Assembly: GCF_036588685.1 (NCBI RefSeq)
Contig: NC_086386.1
Coordinates: forward strand, 43,633,878 to 43,697,877
DNA length: 64,000 nucleotides
Reading direction: 5' to 3'
DNA from: Mytilus trossulus
Taxonomy: Eukaryota > Mollusca > Bivalvia > Mytilida > Mytilidae
The translations under genes were made by a program, and so were the position numbers. Shown here one piece after another: positions 46,401 through 57,270 of this stretch; the first letter of the stretch is position 1; each line of letters opens with the position of its first letter. Below the pieces are notes generated by a model that made no database searches, had not been told where the DNA came from, and was given only the letters and a program-made list of their open reading frames with translations.

Positions 46401-49400
46401 ACTCTTACCTGAAACAATAGTGTTTCATCAACATAGAAAGACCTACTATAAAATATAAAACATTTCATGTGTGTATCTTTGATGTTAAATGTTATGCCCT
46501 GCATGTGTTCTGTGACTAGAAATAAAGAAATTTGTTTTGTAAAATAGAGTCAAGAAGGATACAGTTTGTTTCAATGAATTAGAATCACTGTATTTTGCAT
46601 ATCAAAAATGCATTATAGACCTCAAAGAAAGAGAAATCATATACAATTTTTGATTTTCAATGTTTTATTTATTGTTACAGGAAGCATTCAGTGTGGCCAA
46701 GTGTGCTTTCCGTCAGTTTAAGATGAAAGTCCGAGCCAACCTGGCAGCTACACACATTGGTCCAGAGACTCTTGAGGAGGCAGTCCAGGACTATGTCAAC
46801 AGAAATACAGACCTATATGACCTTCCTGGAATGGTTGCAGTAAGTTGTGTGTACAAAGGGAAATAACTCAGTTTTTTTCAATTTAAAAAAAAAACAATTA
46901 AAAAAGAATATGCATACTAAGATAGAAATTCTAGAATTAGAAATTATTATGAAGTTGCATAGATACAGTTATATGGGGTCCTTGGCCAGCTTGGGTTGTA
47001 AAAATAGCAATCACCAATGTTGTTTTTTTATACCCTCATTCTACTTCTTTTAACATCACACCATCATGAAAATTTACTTCATAGATTATAATTTGAGAAT
47101 GCAGATTTTAGAACTGTATTATTTTGAAAACATGAAATGTACCACTCTTTTAAATCATGAAATATATGAATATTCATTTAGGATGTATTGAGAGGGTTGA
47201 ATAGAAGTCCAAAGATCTATCTTCCACCAGACTCTACCTTTGCTGTGGTTCAGCCATTCATCAGAGAAGCCTGTAAACTTGCCTGGCAAATGAGTGCTCT
47301 AGCCCACCCACTAGATATTGCAGTGGCCACTGATGCTGAACTCTTTGACAACAACAGGTAATTAAATGTTATATCTATTTTATATTTCTGCACCTGTTTT
47401 GCTAAAAAAATCTAGAAACAGATATCTAATTGAAAAGTGTTTTTTTTTGCGTAATCTCATATAAAACGGAACTATGGACTTTAGTAAAATTCCATTTAAG
47501 ATTTTATTGGTGTTAGAAAAAAGAATCTACCATTTAAAACCCTTGAATAACACCACCTTGTGTAACTTTGAATTTACATGTTTGAATTTAGAGTTGGAAT
47601 TTTAAATGATCTACATGATAATTACACAAATAGATAATGAATTGTTTTGATTTCAGTGAATGCTGAACCCTTAAACAAAAAAAGACCTGCTAAATACATC
47701 AAGGAATTTTTGCTAATATAAAAAAAGACTAAGAAATTAGATACCAACTTCTTTAGTAAAAGTATAAGATATTTTGCAAAGTCCAAACCAGAGATAATTT
47801 CATATTTATACAATTTGTTTACAGATATCGTAGAAGTTATGATTCTGAGTACACAGCACCATTAGTAAACCATCACATCTGGCCAGCCCTGATGCAGGGA
47901 TCTAAGGTTCTAATGAAGGGAGAAGCTTGCACTCGTAGAGGAGCATCACTGGTAAGTCACATTAAAATCTTAAAGTCAAGTACATGTTTACTTTTATGAT
48001 GTCAGAGAGATGAGGAGGAAATATGTAGAAAAAAATGAACGTTAAACAACTACAGCATCAAATATATCATATATAAGTGTATTATTTCCTGTCTTTTCCG
48101 CTGTATTTATTAAGGGACAGTGGGTATCAAGTGGGTAAAAACTACAATGTAAAATGTATGCACATAGTAGAAACTTAATAATTTCACAGTTTTGAACTTT
48201 ATTGAGCATTTTTTTAAGTCCATGAGATATAAATTTGATTTGAAATAGAAGTGACTTTAAAGTTTGTAATCATTTTCAAGATTTTTGTTCCAAGTATATT
48301 TATAAAATTGAGAATGGAAATGGGGAATGTGTCAAAGAGACAACAACCCAACCAAAAAAAAAAAAAAAAAACAACAGCAGAAGGTCACCAACAGGTCTTC
48401 AATGTAGGTCTTATATCTACAATGGAAAATCCAGCTGCAAGAAATTACTAACTGTATACAATCACTTGCACTTTATATAATCATTGTGGTTGCAGTTCTC
48501 ATCCCTATATATTTGAAATTGTGTCTTCAATCCCTTAAATGTTAAGGTTTTATAAAAAAAAAATTATGTGTTTCCTGACCATTCTCTTTTTTTCAAACTT
48601 TGAAATAATTTTTGATAAATTTCACGATCTAGGAAAGTCAATGTCTTTCTTTGTAAGTCTAATTGTTAAATCTGAAAAATGTAAGTTTCAGCTATAATTT
48701 CTTCTGATGGAAGCACATAACTTTTTTATAGCCTTAATTGTATTTATCACTTCATACATCATCTCAGTTTTTAGGAAAGTCACATGATAGTCATGTGCTA
48801 TTGTCCTTACAATAAAGAAGAAAAAATGTGCCAAGAATTAGTTTCAATGTTGTAAAAAATGTTTTGTATGAATCTTTGATGAATTCAAAAATAACAATTG
48901 TTTTAATGTATTTTATCACAGCCTGTAGAGTATTACCGAATTGAGGTAAACATTCTTGTACACTTTTTGGTGAAAGAATATTAAAAATGTGTCAATATAG
49001 TTGAACCTCATTTTCCCTCAATTAATGTTATCAACATGTTAATGATATGCATAAATAATTCATTAAATGATTTATTTTACTATTTAAACTAGTCCTTCTT
49101 ATTATTATGTAGATAGCTTATCAGCAGGTATAAGAACAGATTTATTTTATTTTTCTTGCTCGACCAAAATAATGTTAGAGAGATGAAAAGAAAATGTGTT
49201 TTTCTAAATAATTTTTCTTTTGACTAATTTTTTTACTTTATATAATCAAAATGAAAAACTGGTGAACAGTCTTATCCTATAATTTTTGAATCATAACTTC
49301 TTATAAGTCTACAAACTTTAAGCTTCCATTTATCTAAAAAAAAAATGCTTATGATATTTAGGAAATTGAGATTCCTCAGAACTTGCATACTATAATATAG

Positions 49401-50000
49401 TCATAAAGTAGAGGTAAAGGCTTCTGCTTGCTTTTTGATAGCTTGGTAACAAAAGAATCTAACCTAAATAAGCTTAATATTTCTGAAATATATGAAAAAA
49501 GAAAATGAGAAATTCCTAGGCATTCTAAGAAATGAGGTTCAACACTTTAATTACTAATAGTAGATGTTTAGAATTAATTTTTTGTATTTAAACTTTTATA
49601 TCACACTTTACATATTTTTGAAGCTAAGAAAATGTCAAGAATTATCTCCCATCTCATTTTATAAATTTTATGAATATATAAATAAAGTTTTTTGGTAAAT
49701 CATACTGGTAGTATTCTTAAGTTAAGGCTGAACAAAGGAGGCTTATGCAGTTCAAAATCCCTCCATCTTGATGGACTTGTGAGATTCTATTATTTTGTCA
49801 GCTTAAAAATATATATTGATTTAATGCCTTGTTTTTGTTTTCAGGGAGCTAGTAGGAGAAGCAGAAGCAGATCCCGATCTGTAAGCCCAAGTCTGCGTGC
49901 ACGATCCCGTTCTCGTTCAATGAGCCCATCTCGTATGGCTCGTAGTCGTTCCCCAAGTCCACGACGAATTGCAAGTCCGTATAGTTCAGGTCGGTTGTAG
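31329..50000 (+). CDS. SPATA18: SPATA18/MIEAP mitochondria-eating protein (12 exons)
   Basis: Twelve exons (31329-31415, 37218-37323, 39018-39252, 40317-40412, 40484-40579, 43453-43656, 44841-44972, 45931-46144, 46681-46839, 47182-47357, 47825-47951, 49845-50000) join without a phase error into 595 residues; the human protein is about 540. Residues 1-85 match the family N-terminus ([33 protein letters not shown]). Residues about 110-330 are heptad-like coiled coil with two duplicated exon pairs. Residues about 340-545 are the MIEAP C-terminal domain, ending [20 protein letters not shown] and [10 protein letters not shown]. The tail (545-595) is rich in RS and SPS motifs, also seen in vertebrate forms. 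In vertebrates MIEAP handles damaged mitochondria through intramitochondrial lysosome-like structures and vacuoles; it is induced by p53. Function here is inferred. The ATG has A at -3 and G at +4. Confidence 0.95.
31416..37217 (+). other. SPATA18 intron 1 (5.8 kb), no exon seen
   Basis: It contains a deleted R4 repeat at 33310-33420 and several TA tracts (34040-34055, 34208-34220). A short inverted repeat atctacaggcc/ggcctgtagat lies at about 32306-32354. The rest is plain AT-rich sequence. Confidence 0.7.
33310..33420 (+). repeat. R4 dispersed repeat, internally deleted
   Basis: It begins atgccccacctacgatagta, gaggggcattatgttttctg, and jumps from ctgtctgtgcgagtggggca directly to the end catgtactatggacaaattc. 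The fuller copy at 55665-56110 has the same ends with about 330 extra bases between. Confidence 0.8.
37218..37323 (+). CDS. SPATA18: SPATA18 exon 2
   Basis: Acceptor atttcag, donor gtaagc; residues 30-64 plus one base, phase 1. It has [20 protein letters not shown]. Confidence 0.9.
37498..37640. repeat. Dispersed repeat in intron 2
   Basis: The phrase cgttggataccaattttcgt followed by ggata and tatgcagacttctgcaaaac is matched by a copy at about 58015-58210. Both have a TGATTCATT or GATTCATTA start. Confidence 0.5.
39018..39252 (+). CDS. SPATA18: SPATA18 exon 3
   Basis: Acceptor cttttag, donor gtaagc; residues 65-142 plus two bases. It has [13 protein letters not shown] and then a charged coiled-coil start ([20 protein letters not shown]). 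Confidence 0.9.
39272..39485. mobile_element. MITE-like element in SPATA18 intron 3
   Basis: The left end ctgtaaaccaacttattctc and the right end cgaaattaagttggttaaca are inverted repeats. The body contains two phrases of the cgtggat or tttcacg kind. No transposase code is present. Confidence 0.65.
39503..39770 (+). mobile_element. tRNA-derived SINE, copy 1
   Basis: An A-box-like tggcttagttatc and a B-box-like tgtgagtttgaacc lie near the 5' end with an insertion between them. The tail shares cctcaatctaaattgatgag and gcatccatgtcagagtag with copy 2 at 41634. The two are opposite neighbours in introns 3 and 5. Confidence 0.65.
40317..40412 (+). CDS. SPATA18: SPATA18 exon 4
   Basis: 96 nt, phase 2 in and out, donor gtaagc. 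It encodes [20 protein letters not shown] and ends ENRELRRK. Very similar to exon 5. Confidence 0.85.
40484..40579 (+). CDS. SPATA18: SPATA18 exon 5
   Basis: 96 nt, phase 2 in and out, donor gtaaga. It encodes [20 protein letters not shown] and ends EIRELRRK. The intron to exon 4 is only 71 bases. Confidence 0.85.
40580..43452 (+). other. SPATA18 intron 5, SINE and plain sequence
   Basis: It holds the SINE copy at 41634-41860. Open frames on the minus strand at 42120-42522 have no splice or codon support. No additional exon is convincing. Confidence 0.65.
41634..41860 (+). mobile_element. tRNA-derived SINE, copy 2
   Basis: It has A-box-like tggctaagtggtc at about 41638 and B-box-like gtgagtttgaaccctgc at about 41671, spaced as in a tRNA promoter. 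The tail contains caatcataattgactaggat and aggcatccatgaaatagccc. Confidence 0.75.
43453..43656 (+). CDS. SPATA18: SPATA18 exon 6
   Basis: Acceptor tttgtccag, donor gtaagg; phase 2 in and out, residues 208-274. It begins [18 protein letters not shown] and ends in a longer polar stretch ([10 protein letters not shown]). Confidence 0.9.
43657..44840 (+). other. SPATA18 intron 6, nothing seen
   Basis: AT-rich sequence without recognisable repeat or exon. Confidence 0.6.
44841..44972 (+). CDS. SPATA18: SPATA18 exon 7
   Basis: Acceptor tttttatag, donor gtaaga; phase 2 in and out, residues 276-318. It begins [18 protein letters not shown], clearly related to exon 6. Confidence 0.9.
44973..45930 (+). 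other. SPATA18 intron 7, nothing seen
   Basis: AT-rich sequence. A small minus-strand open frame at 45525-45776 has no support as a gene. Confidence 0.6.
45931..46144 (+). CDS. SPATA18: SPATA18 exon 8
   Basis: Acceptor ttttaagcag, donor gtatgg; phase 2 in, phase 0 out, residues 320-390. It opens the conserved C-terminal domain ([20 protein letters not shown]). Confidence 0.9.
46224..46340 (+). repeat. R1-related repeat (second subfamily)
   Basis: It reads agatgtggtatgagtgtcaa, tgagacaactctccatctaa and ccttggctcaccctaaacag. The same subfamily occurs at 52555-52695. Confidence 0.7.
46681..46839 (+). CDS. SPATA18: SPATA18 exon 9
   Basis: Acceptor attgttacag, donor gtaagt; 53 codons, phase 0 both sides, residues 391-443. 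It has [18 protein letters not shown] and [16 protein letters not shown]. Confidence 0.9.
47182..47357 (+). CDS. SPATA18: SPATA18 exon 10
   Basis: Acceptor attcatttag, donor gtaatt; residues 444-501 plus two bases. It has [20 protein letters not shown], typical of the domain. Confidence 0.9.
47825..47951 (+). CDS. SPATA18: SPATA18 exon 11
   Basis: Acceptor ttgtttacag, donor gtaagt; phase 2 in, phase 0 out, residues 502-544. It has the most conserved block of the family ([34 protein letters not shown]). Confidence 0.95.
48308..48425 (+). repeat. R6 dispersed repeat with A18 tract
   Basis: It has gagaatggaaatggggaatg, gtcaaagagacaacaaccca, an 18-base A run at 48354-48371 and ggtcaccaacaggtcttcaa. 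It lies in the last intron. Confidence 0.75.
48922..48945 (+). CDS. SPATA18: Possible 24-nt cassette exon of SPATA18
   Basis: The acceptor tttatcacag and donor gtaaac bracket 24 bases that read PVEYYRIE in the correct phase 0 between exons 11 and 12. Inclusion would add 8 residues (603 in total) just before the RS tail. A match by chance in a 1.9-kb intron is possible. Confidence 0.4.
49845..50000 (+). CDS. SPATA18: SPATA18 exon 12 (RS-rich tail and stop)
   Basis: Acceptor tgttttcag; 51 codons then TAG. It encodes RS dipeptides and SPS motifs ([22 protein letters not shown]). Vertebrate MIEAP has similar RS/SPSP stretches. Confidence 0.9.
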   Translation, partial: GASRRSRSRSRSVSPSLRARSRSRSMSPSRMARSRSPSPRRIASPYSSGRL

Positions 50001-52470
50001 AAGAGACTTCTTACTTCATAGACTGTGGCTATCTGTTTAGAATTTCTTCATAGTTGCACTGCAAACTTCATTATCCATCTTGTCTTTGTATATGTAATCC
50101 TTTGTACATTATGCACTTCTGTGTGATGACCAATTTTTTTTTTAATCTTCATTTTGTCTTAACATGGTTCATTTGAGCTGCACACACACTGCACCTTTAA
50201 TGTCACTTAAATTTGTTTTATCAGTGAACACTAAAGGAGTTTTAAATGATTTATTAAAATTTTGACAAATATTGAGAATATGAAGACCCTGGGATTTGAG
50301 AATATGTCATTTTCTAGCACTTTGTATATAGCCTCTAAATTACACAGCATTTTTATTATTTATTTGTAACCTACATTTTAATGGCATGTGTTTATTTCTT
50401 TTTCTGTGATATTCTTTTTTGAATGGATTATACACTAATTATAGTTTTATATAGTTTGAAATTGTGAGCATGGTTAGAAAAAAAGGCTGGTTTTAGAATT
50501 TGAATGCACATTTGAAGATCATTTGCATAGTTACACACAAACCTAGACATAGTCTCTTGTTTAAAAAAAAATGCAAACCAATAGAAGATTTCTAGTAAAA
50601 TTTCAAATTCTTTTGATTTTGTGGTTAATTCTTATTTGCACTCTATACTAATTTCATAACATACAGTACATTAAAGTTCAAATAACATTTAATGAAATAA
50701 ATGGTAAAGGTTTAACATTTTATTTTTTTGTTGTGAACTGTAATGAGCAATCCTAACATTAAAGTGTGTAACTTAATTTTTGTTACCAAAGTCACATATG
50801 CCCATGTTGTGTGATCTAACCATTTGACCTTGACATTTCAGATCCACTTTTCTAGATGCAAGTAAAACAGATGATCCATGTTATTTAGTTGACAATATAC
50901 ATATATGTTGATACCATTTGTTAATGTTGTTATTGACAATTATTTATTTGTTTTGGTAATGTCATGTGATCTGTTGCAGACATACATGTTTATATTTGGT
51001 ATTGTCATGTGACTTGTTGCAGACGGTCAAATTTTATCTTGGTACTGTAGAAGGGGATGTTGGTTTTATGTTTGTTGAATGTGAAATATTGTAGTAAGGG
51101 TTCTAGAGTGAAGCAAATATAAAAGAACGAATTTTTCAATGTGTGTGTTTAAAGTAGGAAAAGTGTTCAAAAGTTTTTAAAGTATGAAATCTGAAACTTC
51201 TTCCCAACATCAAATTTAAGGAAAGATTTTGAAAATTCAACTTTAATTTGAATATTCCATATCAGACCAGTTTGAATAACAAAGAATTTGATATTTAACA
51301 ACATACACCTAACCATTTGAAGCTTCTTAACATGCTCATTATGAAATTTTTGGACAGCATTAACAAAAAGTCCTTAATCTAACATTTAGTTATGACATCC
51401 ACAATAATGTAACAGTTCACAAAGTTATAAATATGTATTTTAATTTATTTATATTTAATTTTTAGTGCTTTAATATTGTTACCATGGTTATTGAGAAGTA
51501 AGATTCTTTTTGTTGACATTCCAAAAATATTATACCTTTTTAAATGTAGATTGTTAGTTTTTTTTCGGATAATCAAAAATTTGATAAGGGGTAAAATCAT
51601 GCAAGACATTACAAAGATTCTTAGTCAATCAGTTCAAAAAGGGAAATTTTAGAAGACAATCCCTATAGCATTCTATGAAGGTGCTTTTGGACCAAACTTA
51701 TACAACTGTGATACTTATTTTATTTTTATACAATTTTAAGTAAGATATTATTAGATTTTTACAATTTTTGTGATTTTAAGAAAAGGGTTCCGTCCATAAC
51801 TCTAGCCATTTCAGTATAATCTATTTTGTTGAACATTGTTTTCTTGTGATATTTTAATAATTGTTTTTATATTAATCATGTTTTCATTACTGTAGAATAT
51901 TTTTGTTAGTGTGTATTCTATACCTCAAGTTTGAGATAGATCTGTTTTGGAATTTTTACAAAAAATAACAAAAATATTAATAGGGTTTTTAGATTTATGT
52001 TTATGTGTGCATACGAAAGTGAATATATTTTAGAAAAGCATGATTTGTTTGTTAATTTCATTAATTTTTCTCACGAAATTTAGAAAATGATGTAAAATTT
52101 CATATTCTGGTTTTTTTAACAAGGGGAGATAATTGCAATCATTGTCTATACTTCTAATTTCTGGTTTATTTTTGGGGGGTGTTTTTTTTCATTTTGCTAT
52201 TTTTTTAAACTTTCTTTATAAAAAAAACAAACCTAAGTTTGTAATACAAAAATAAGATAGAGAAACTTTTGATAATACTTTTTTTTTAAAATAATTTTAT
52301 AACTGAAGCAGAATATGATATTTTATTGACCAGGTTCACCAGGGTTGGAAACAGATTGTAGATATATTTTGCAAGATTTTTTTTTCATATGCAGTTATAT
52401 TTATATATTACATATATTTATGTAGAGTTTTATAGAAATAAAAATAAACAAAATGCTTTACTTAATATTT
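50001..52470 (+). other. SPATA18 3' UTR and downstream, end uncertain
   Basis: Non-coding AT-rich sequence without repeats. An AATAAA at 50696-50701 and a pair at 52437-52448 are candidate polyadenylation signals; the absence of repeats up to about 52.5 kb is compatible with a long 3' UTR. Confidence 0.45.
52437..52448 (+). other. Candidate polyadenylation signal of SPATA18
   Basis: Two overlapping-like AATAAA hexamers (52437 and 52443) in a row, at the end of the repeat-free downstream region. Confidence 0.4.
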
Positions 52471-52554
52471 TAAATAGAAAGGAAATTTGATGTTATTTCA
52501 TAAAATTGAAAGAACTGACAACAGGAATTTGTTCTTTCTTTATGAATAAATAGA

Positions 52555-52695
52555 TATAAGAAGATGTGGTATGAGTGCAAATGATACAACTCTCCATCCA
52601 AGTCACAATTTGTAAAAGTAAATCATTATAGGATAAAGTATGTCATTCATCACAGAGCTTTGACTCACACCGAACAGCAAGCTATAGAGGACATT
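52555..52695 (+). repeat. R1-related repeat (second subfamily)
   Basis: It reads agaagatgtggtatgagtgc, caactctccatccaagtcac and accgaacagcaagctataga, as in the copy at 46224. Confidence 0.7.
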
Positions 52696-52799
52696 TGTTT
52701 TTGTATCCATCTGATGAGTAAGCCTATTTCGACTGATATTTTTCCTGCTTGATGGAGTAAAAAAGCAAGACATAGGTATGCTGTTCCCAGCATCGGCGA

Positions 52800-55080
52800 C
52801 GTCAAAATGTATTAGTTTGTTATTAAGTCTAGTTTATGGTGAACCACTAGTGGTTAGTCAAATTATTTGATATGCAGTTATATAAGTATTGACACATCTC
52901 ATTACCATAAAGTAATGATAATTGGTATAAACATTAGCTTATCTCATTTCCATATCTCAATAGAGATTATTTGGCCCCTCCCCCCATTCATTCATGGTCT
53001 ATTGACTTTGAAACTTTTGCTTAGTTTTCATGTATTTGTTTGTGATAAGGTCAGTTTATGGGGAACAACTAGTCTTGGTTAATTAGGGCCCGACTAAAAG
53101 TCGGGTCGCCCTATAGTGATCAGTCTGTCCGTACGTCCGTCCGTAACACTTTAACTTTGTGTCCGCTCCATATCTAGAAAACCATTATGATTTCATACTT
53201 TATACTTTACATGTTTATTAACCACCACCAGAGGGCGTGTCATGATGTATATACAACTTTCTAGGTCAAAGGTCAAGGTAAAAAAACTTTGGTTTCAGTT
53301 GACAACCCTGTGTCCTGTGGTGATGATCGTGTCCGCTCTATATCTTGAGAACCCTTATGATTTCAAAGTTTATACTTTACATGTTTATTAACCAACACCA
53401 GAGGGTGTGTCATGATGTATGTACAACTTCCTAGGTCAAAGGTCAAGGTCAAAAACTTTTTAGGGCCCCGACTAAATGTCGGGTCGCCCTATAGTGATCA
53501 GTCTGTCCGTCCGTCCGTCCGTCTGTCCGTCCGTCCGTAACACTTTAACTTTGTGTCCGCTCCATATCTAGAAAACCATAAGGATTTCATACTTTATACT
53601 TTACATGTTTATTAACCACCACCAGAGGGCGTGTCATGATGTATATACAACTTTCTAGGTCAAAGGTCAAGGTAAAAAAACTTTGGTTTCAGTTGACAAC
53701 CCTGTGTCCTGTGGTGATGATCGTGTCCGCTCTATATCTTGAGAACCCTTATGATTTCAAAGTTTATACTTTACATGTTTATTAACCAACACCAGAGTGT
53801 GTGTCATGATGTATGTGCAACTGCCTTGGTCAAAGGTCAAGGTCAAAAACTTTGGTTTCAGTTGACAACCCTGTGTCCTGTGGTAAAGATCGTGTCCGCT
53901 CCATATCTGGATAACCTTTATGATTTCAAAGTTTACACTTGACATCCATTTTAACCACCATCAGATGGCGTGTCATGATGTATGTACAACTTCCTAGGTC
54001 AAAGGTCAAGGTAAAAAAAACTTTGGTTTTAGTTCACAACCCTGTGTCCTGAGTTGAAGATTGTGTCCTCTCTATATCTTGGGAACCGTTTTGATTTCAA
54101 ATATTATACTTGACATCCATTTTAACCAACACCAGAGGGTGTGTCATGATGTATGTACAACTTCCTAGGTCAAGGTCTGTCTGTCTGTTGGTCTGTCCAT
54201 CGCTTACAATTTTGATTCACACTATATTTATTTACCCAACGTTATTGACAGCGGGGCCCACAGAGATGGCTTCCATCTCAATGATATCTAGTAATAATTG
54301 GTATGCAGTTGTATAAGCATTGGCATACCTCATTTCCATGGAGATTATTTGGTCCTGCCCCCTCGGTCATGGTCTATTGACTTTGAAACTTTTGCTTAGT
54401 TTTCATGTATTAGTTTCACCGTATATTATCAGAACACCAGATAAAGGTGCTAACCAAGTGGCCACGATCGATTTTGACCTTACATGGTAACGAAAATCTT
54501 TGTTTTGCTTTATCAATATTCAATGTACATTTCTCAACATTTGAAATTCCTGCTCCCAAATAATTTTCGCATCAATTTTTTCCTATTTACAAAACAACTT
54601 TGATATTCTAACAATTAACTTGTACATACGCAAATGGTTGTGAATGTCAACACCAACTTTCAATTTCGATACAGTTGTTGAGACATTTACATGTTTTATC
54701 CGAAAGAAACCTTAAACAGGACAAAAGGTAAAACAAATGTTTTTCGTTATCGTGTAAGATCAAATCGCTTGCGCCCCCTTGGTTAGTACCTATATCCGCT
54801 GTACGATGATACACAGTGAGTTTGTGATTAGGTCAGTTTATGGGGAAACAGTAGTGGTATGTCAATGATACTTGGTATGCAGATGTATTAACATTGGCAC
54901 ATCTCATTACATGGATTTTTTTTTATCCTCCCCTCAGTTATGGTTTCTTGACTTTGAAATTTTGCTTGGGTTACATGTATGAGTTTGTGTTTAGGTTTGT
55001 TTGAAGAGAAACTACTTATGATAAGACAATGGTATTAGCACATCTTATTTACATGGAAATTGTTTTGCCATGTATCTTCA
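52800..55080. repeat. R8 dispersed repeat, several copies, interrupted by R5
   Basis: The phrases tatgcagttgtataagcatt or tatgcagttatataagtatt, cacatctcatt and tcatggtctattgactttga recur near 52870, 54300 and 54870, with a partial copy near 55030. The R5 array (53085-54180) sits between two of them. Confidence 0.6.
53085..54180 (+). repeat. R5 array of six 170-bp monomers with two headers
   Basis: The monomer contains gtccgctc-atatct, then tttacatgtttattaacca, gtgtcatgatgtat and taggtcaaaggtcaaggt. Copies of gtccgc fall at 53161, 53331, 53555, 53725, 53894 and (diverged) 54065, a spacing of about 170. A header with the perfect hairpin CCCGACT-aaa-AGTCGGG (53089-53105) and CGTCC runs precedes monomers one and three. 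Open frames inside are by-products. Confidence 0.85.
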
Positions 55081-55264
55081 GTAATAGTTCATTGACTGAA
55101 TATTTGCTAAACTTACATGTTAAAGTGTTGCTATTTTTTATTTAAACATTTGCATTATCCAAATTACAAAAAAGCTAGACATATCTCTGTGATAAGTTTA
55201 TTATAGGTTGTTCTATTACACCACTGTCCCAGGATAGAGGGAGTGTTCGGGTCCGGCTTTCATG

Positions 55265-55495
55265 TTTAACCCCACCACATTCTGTATGTATGTGCCTGTC
55301 CCCAAGTCAGGAGCCTGCAATTAAGTGGTTGTCATTGGTTTATGTGTTATATATTTGTTTTTTGCTCAATTATTGTACATATTTAATTAGGCTGTTAGTT
55401 TTCATGTTTGAATTGTTTTATAGCAAATGGGCTTTGCTCTTTGTTGGAGGTCCTACGGTGACCTATAGTTGTTAATTTCTATGTCATTTGGTTTA
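55265..55495 (-). repeat. R1 dispersed repeat
   Basis: Reverse orientation: gtccccaagtcaggagcctg, aagtggttgtcattggttta, tgttggaggtcctacggtga. The right end is truncated. Confidence 0.75.
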
Positions 55496-55664
55496 GGTAA
55501 AGAAACTTAACATCAATCTATGAACCATAAAGAGGTCAAGGTAAGATGAACCATGCCAGATAATTTGGACACTGCGAGCAATTGATACATCAAATATAGA
55601 TTACCGTACGTATTGATATAATCTGACAGACATCAGATTGATTCTGCTTTATAATTTAGGTCTT

Positions 55665-56110
55665 TTTATGCCCCACCTATGATAGTAGAGGGGCATTATG
55701 TTTTCTGGTCTGTGCCTCCGTTCGTCCTACTCCAGGTTAAAGTTTTTGGTCGAGGTAGTTTTTGATGAAGCTGAAGTCCAATCAATTTGAAACTTAGTAC
55801 ACTTGTTGCTAATGATATGATCTTTTTAATTTTAAAGCCAAATTAGACATTTGAATTTTGACCCCAATTTCACGGTCTACTGAACATAGAAAATGAAAGT
55901 GTGAGTTTCAGGTTTAAGATTTTGGTCAAGGTAGTTTTTGATGAAGCTGAAGTCCAATCAACTTGAAACTTAGTACACTTGTTCCATATGGTATGATCTT
56001 TCTAATTTTAATGCCAAATTAGATTTTCTACCAAATTTCACGGTCCATTGAACATGGAAAATGATAGTGCGAGTGGGGCATCCGTGTACTTAGGACACAT
56101 TCTTGTTTGG
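55665..56110 (+). repeat. R4 dispersed repeat, long copy
   Basis: It starts atgccccacctatgatagta and ends gcgagtggggcatccgtgta and acattcttgtttggtc. The inner part has two related sub-blocks of about 180 bases (ttggtcgaggtagtttttga, ttggtcaaggtagtttttga). Confidence 0.8.
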
Positions 56111-56519
56111 TCATGAAGCTCTTCAACTGTTTGGTTCCTTTACATCCTTGGCTGTCAAATATACAACTCTGAGCATTCTCGATGAAGGTTTATCCAGAAA
56201 AGTTCTTGGAATGCCTTTCCTTACTACAACTATGGTTGACATACTGCTAATAAAATCTGAGATACATAATTTCAGACTTTACAGTAACATGGAATATCTG
56301 GTTATTTTTGTGCTGGTTTTGTTTCCAACTTTAAACGATGTTTTATTATTATGAATTTTGCTACAAAGTGAGTCACAGCAATAAGAACTTGCTTTCTGAC
56401 ATCTGAAAGACATATATTTGCAACTTTTCTTTAAATAGCAATAAGTAAACTCACTTTTTTTTTCTATTCTGCAAAACTTACAATATTATCATAAATGCAC
56501 ACAAGTTGTTAATTTCTTG

Positions 56520-56580
56520 CCATTTGGTCTCTTGTAGAGAGTTGTCTCATTGGTAATCATACCTCATCACCTTTTTATGT
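56520..56580 (-). repeat. R1 fragment
   Basis: Reverse end of R1: gagagttgtctcattggtaa then tcatacctcatcacct. Confidence 0.6.
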
Positions 56581-57090
56581 ACTCAATAATATCTGTATTT
56601 ATAGTATAAAGCACTACTTATTATTATATAATTTAATTTTGGATGTAACGCGTCTTCTGATTGGCTGACATCATATTGTTTATTAGCTCATAGACGTGAT
56701 CTTGTCATGTGACCATGACATCATCAATGTTTTTTCATGATTTTCTTCGGTTTAAAATGGAATTAAGAATTGAATTATAAGAAATGACTAATATTTTTCT
56801 GCCTATTCAAACTAACATTATAAACAAGAATGTGTCCCAAGTATACGGATGGCCCTATCTGCACTGTCATTTTCTATTTTCAGTGAACTTTGAAAATGGG
56901 GTAAAATTTCTAATTTGGCACTTAAATAAGAAAGATCATATCATAGAGAACATGTTTACTAAGTTTCAAGTTGATTGGACTTCAACTTCATCAACAACTT
57001 CTTATTCAAAAACTTAAACCTGAAGCGGGACAGACAGACGAACAGAAGGACACACAGACCACAAAACAAACTCCTCATAAATGGGGGCAT

Positions 57091-57205
57091 AAAAATATGG
57101 TGCACACTTTAAATAACCTGCTACGCGGGTTATTCAGTGTGCACCACATTTTTGATGTTATTTCTTCATTGACAGAAAAAATATTTCAGTCATTCCTTAA
57201 TTGTA
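57091..57205. repeat. Hairpin and dispersed repeat
   Basis: ATGGTGCACACT and AATAACC at 57091-57117 pair with GGTTATT and AGTGTGCACCA at 57128-57153 around a 9-10 base loop. The right arm and its continuation to about 57205 recur, reversed, at 12704-12775. Confidence 0.7.
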
Positions 57206-57270
57206 ATAATATTTCAACTGACTTGATATAAATTCTAATATGACGTGCTTCTTTAGCTTTGGGTACAAAG

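Noticed and set aside
53739..54316. Open frames in both strands
   Set aside because: They fall inside the R5 monomers and differ between monomers.
56103..56354. 83-codon plus-strand open frame
   Set aside because: It starts at the end of an R4 repeat and has no recognisable domain or neighbouring exons.
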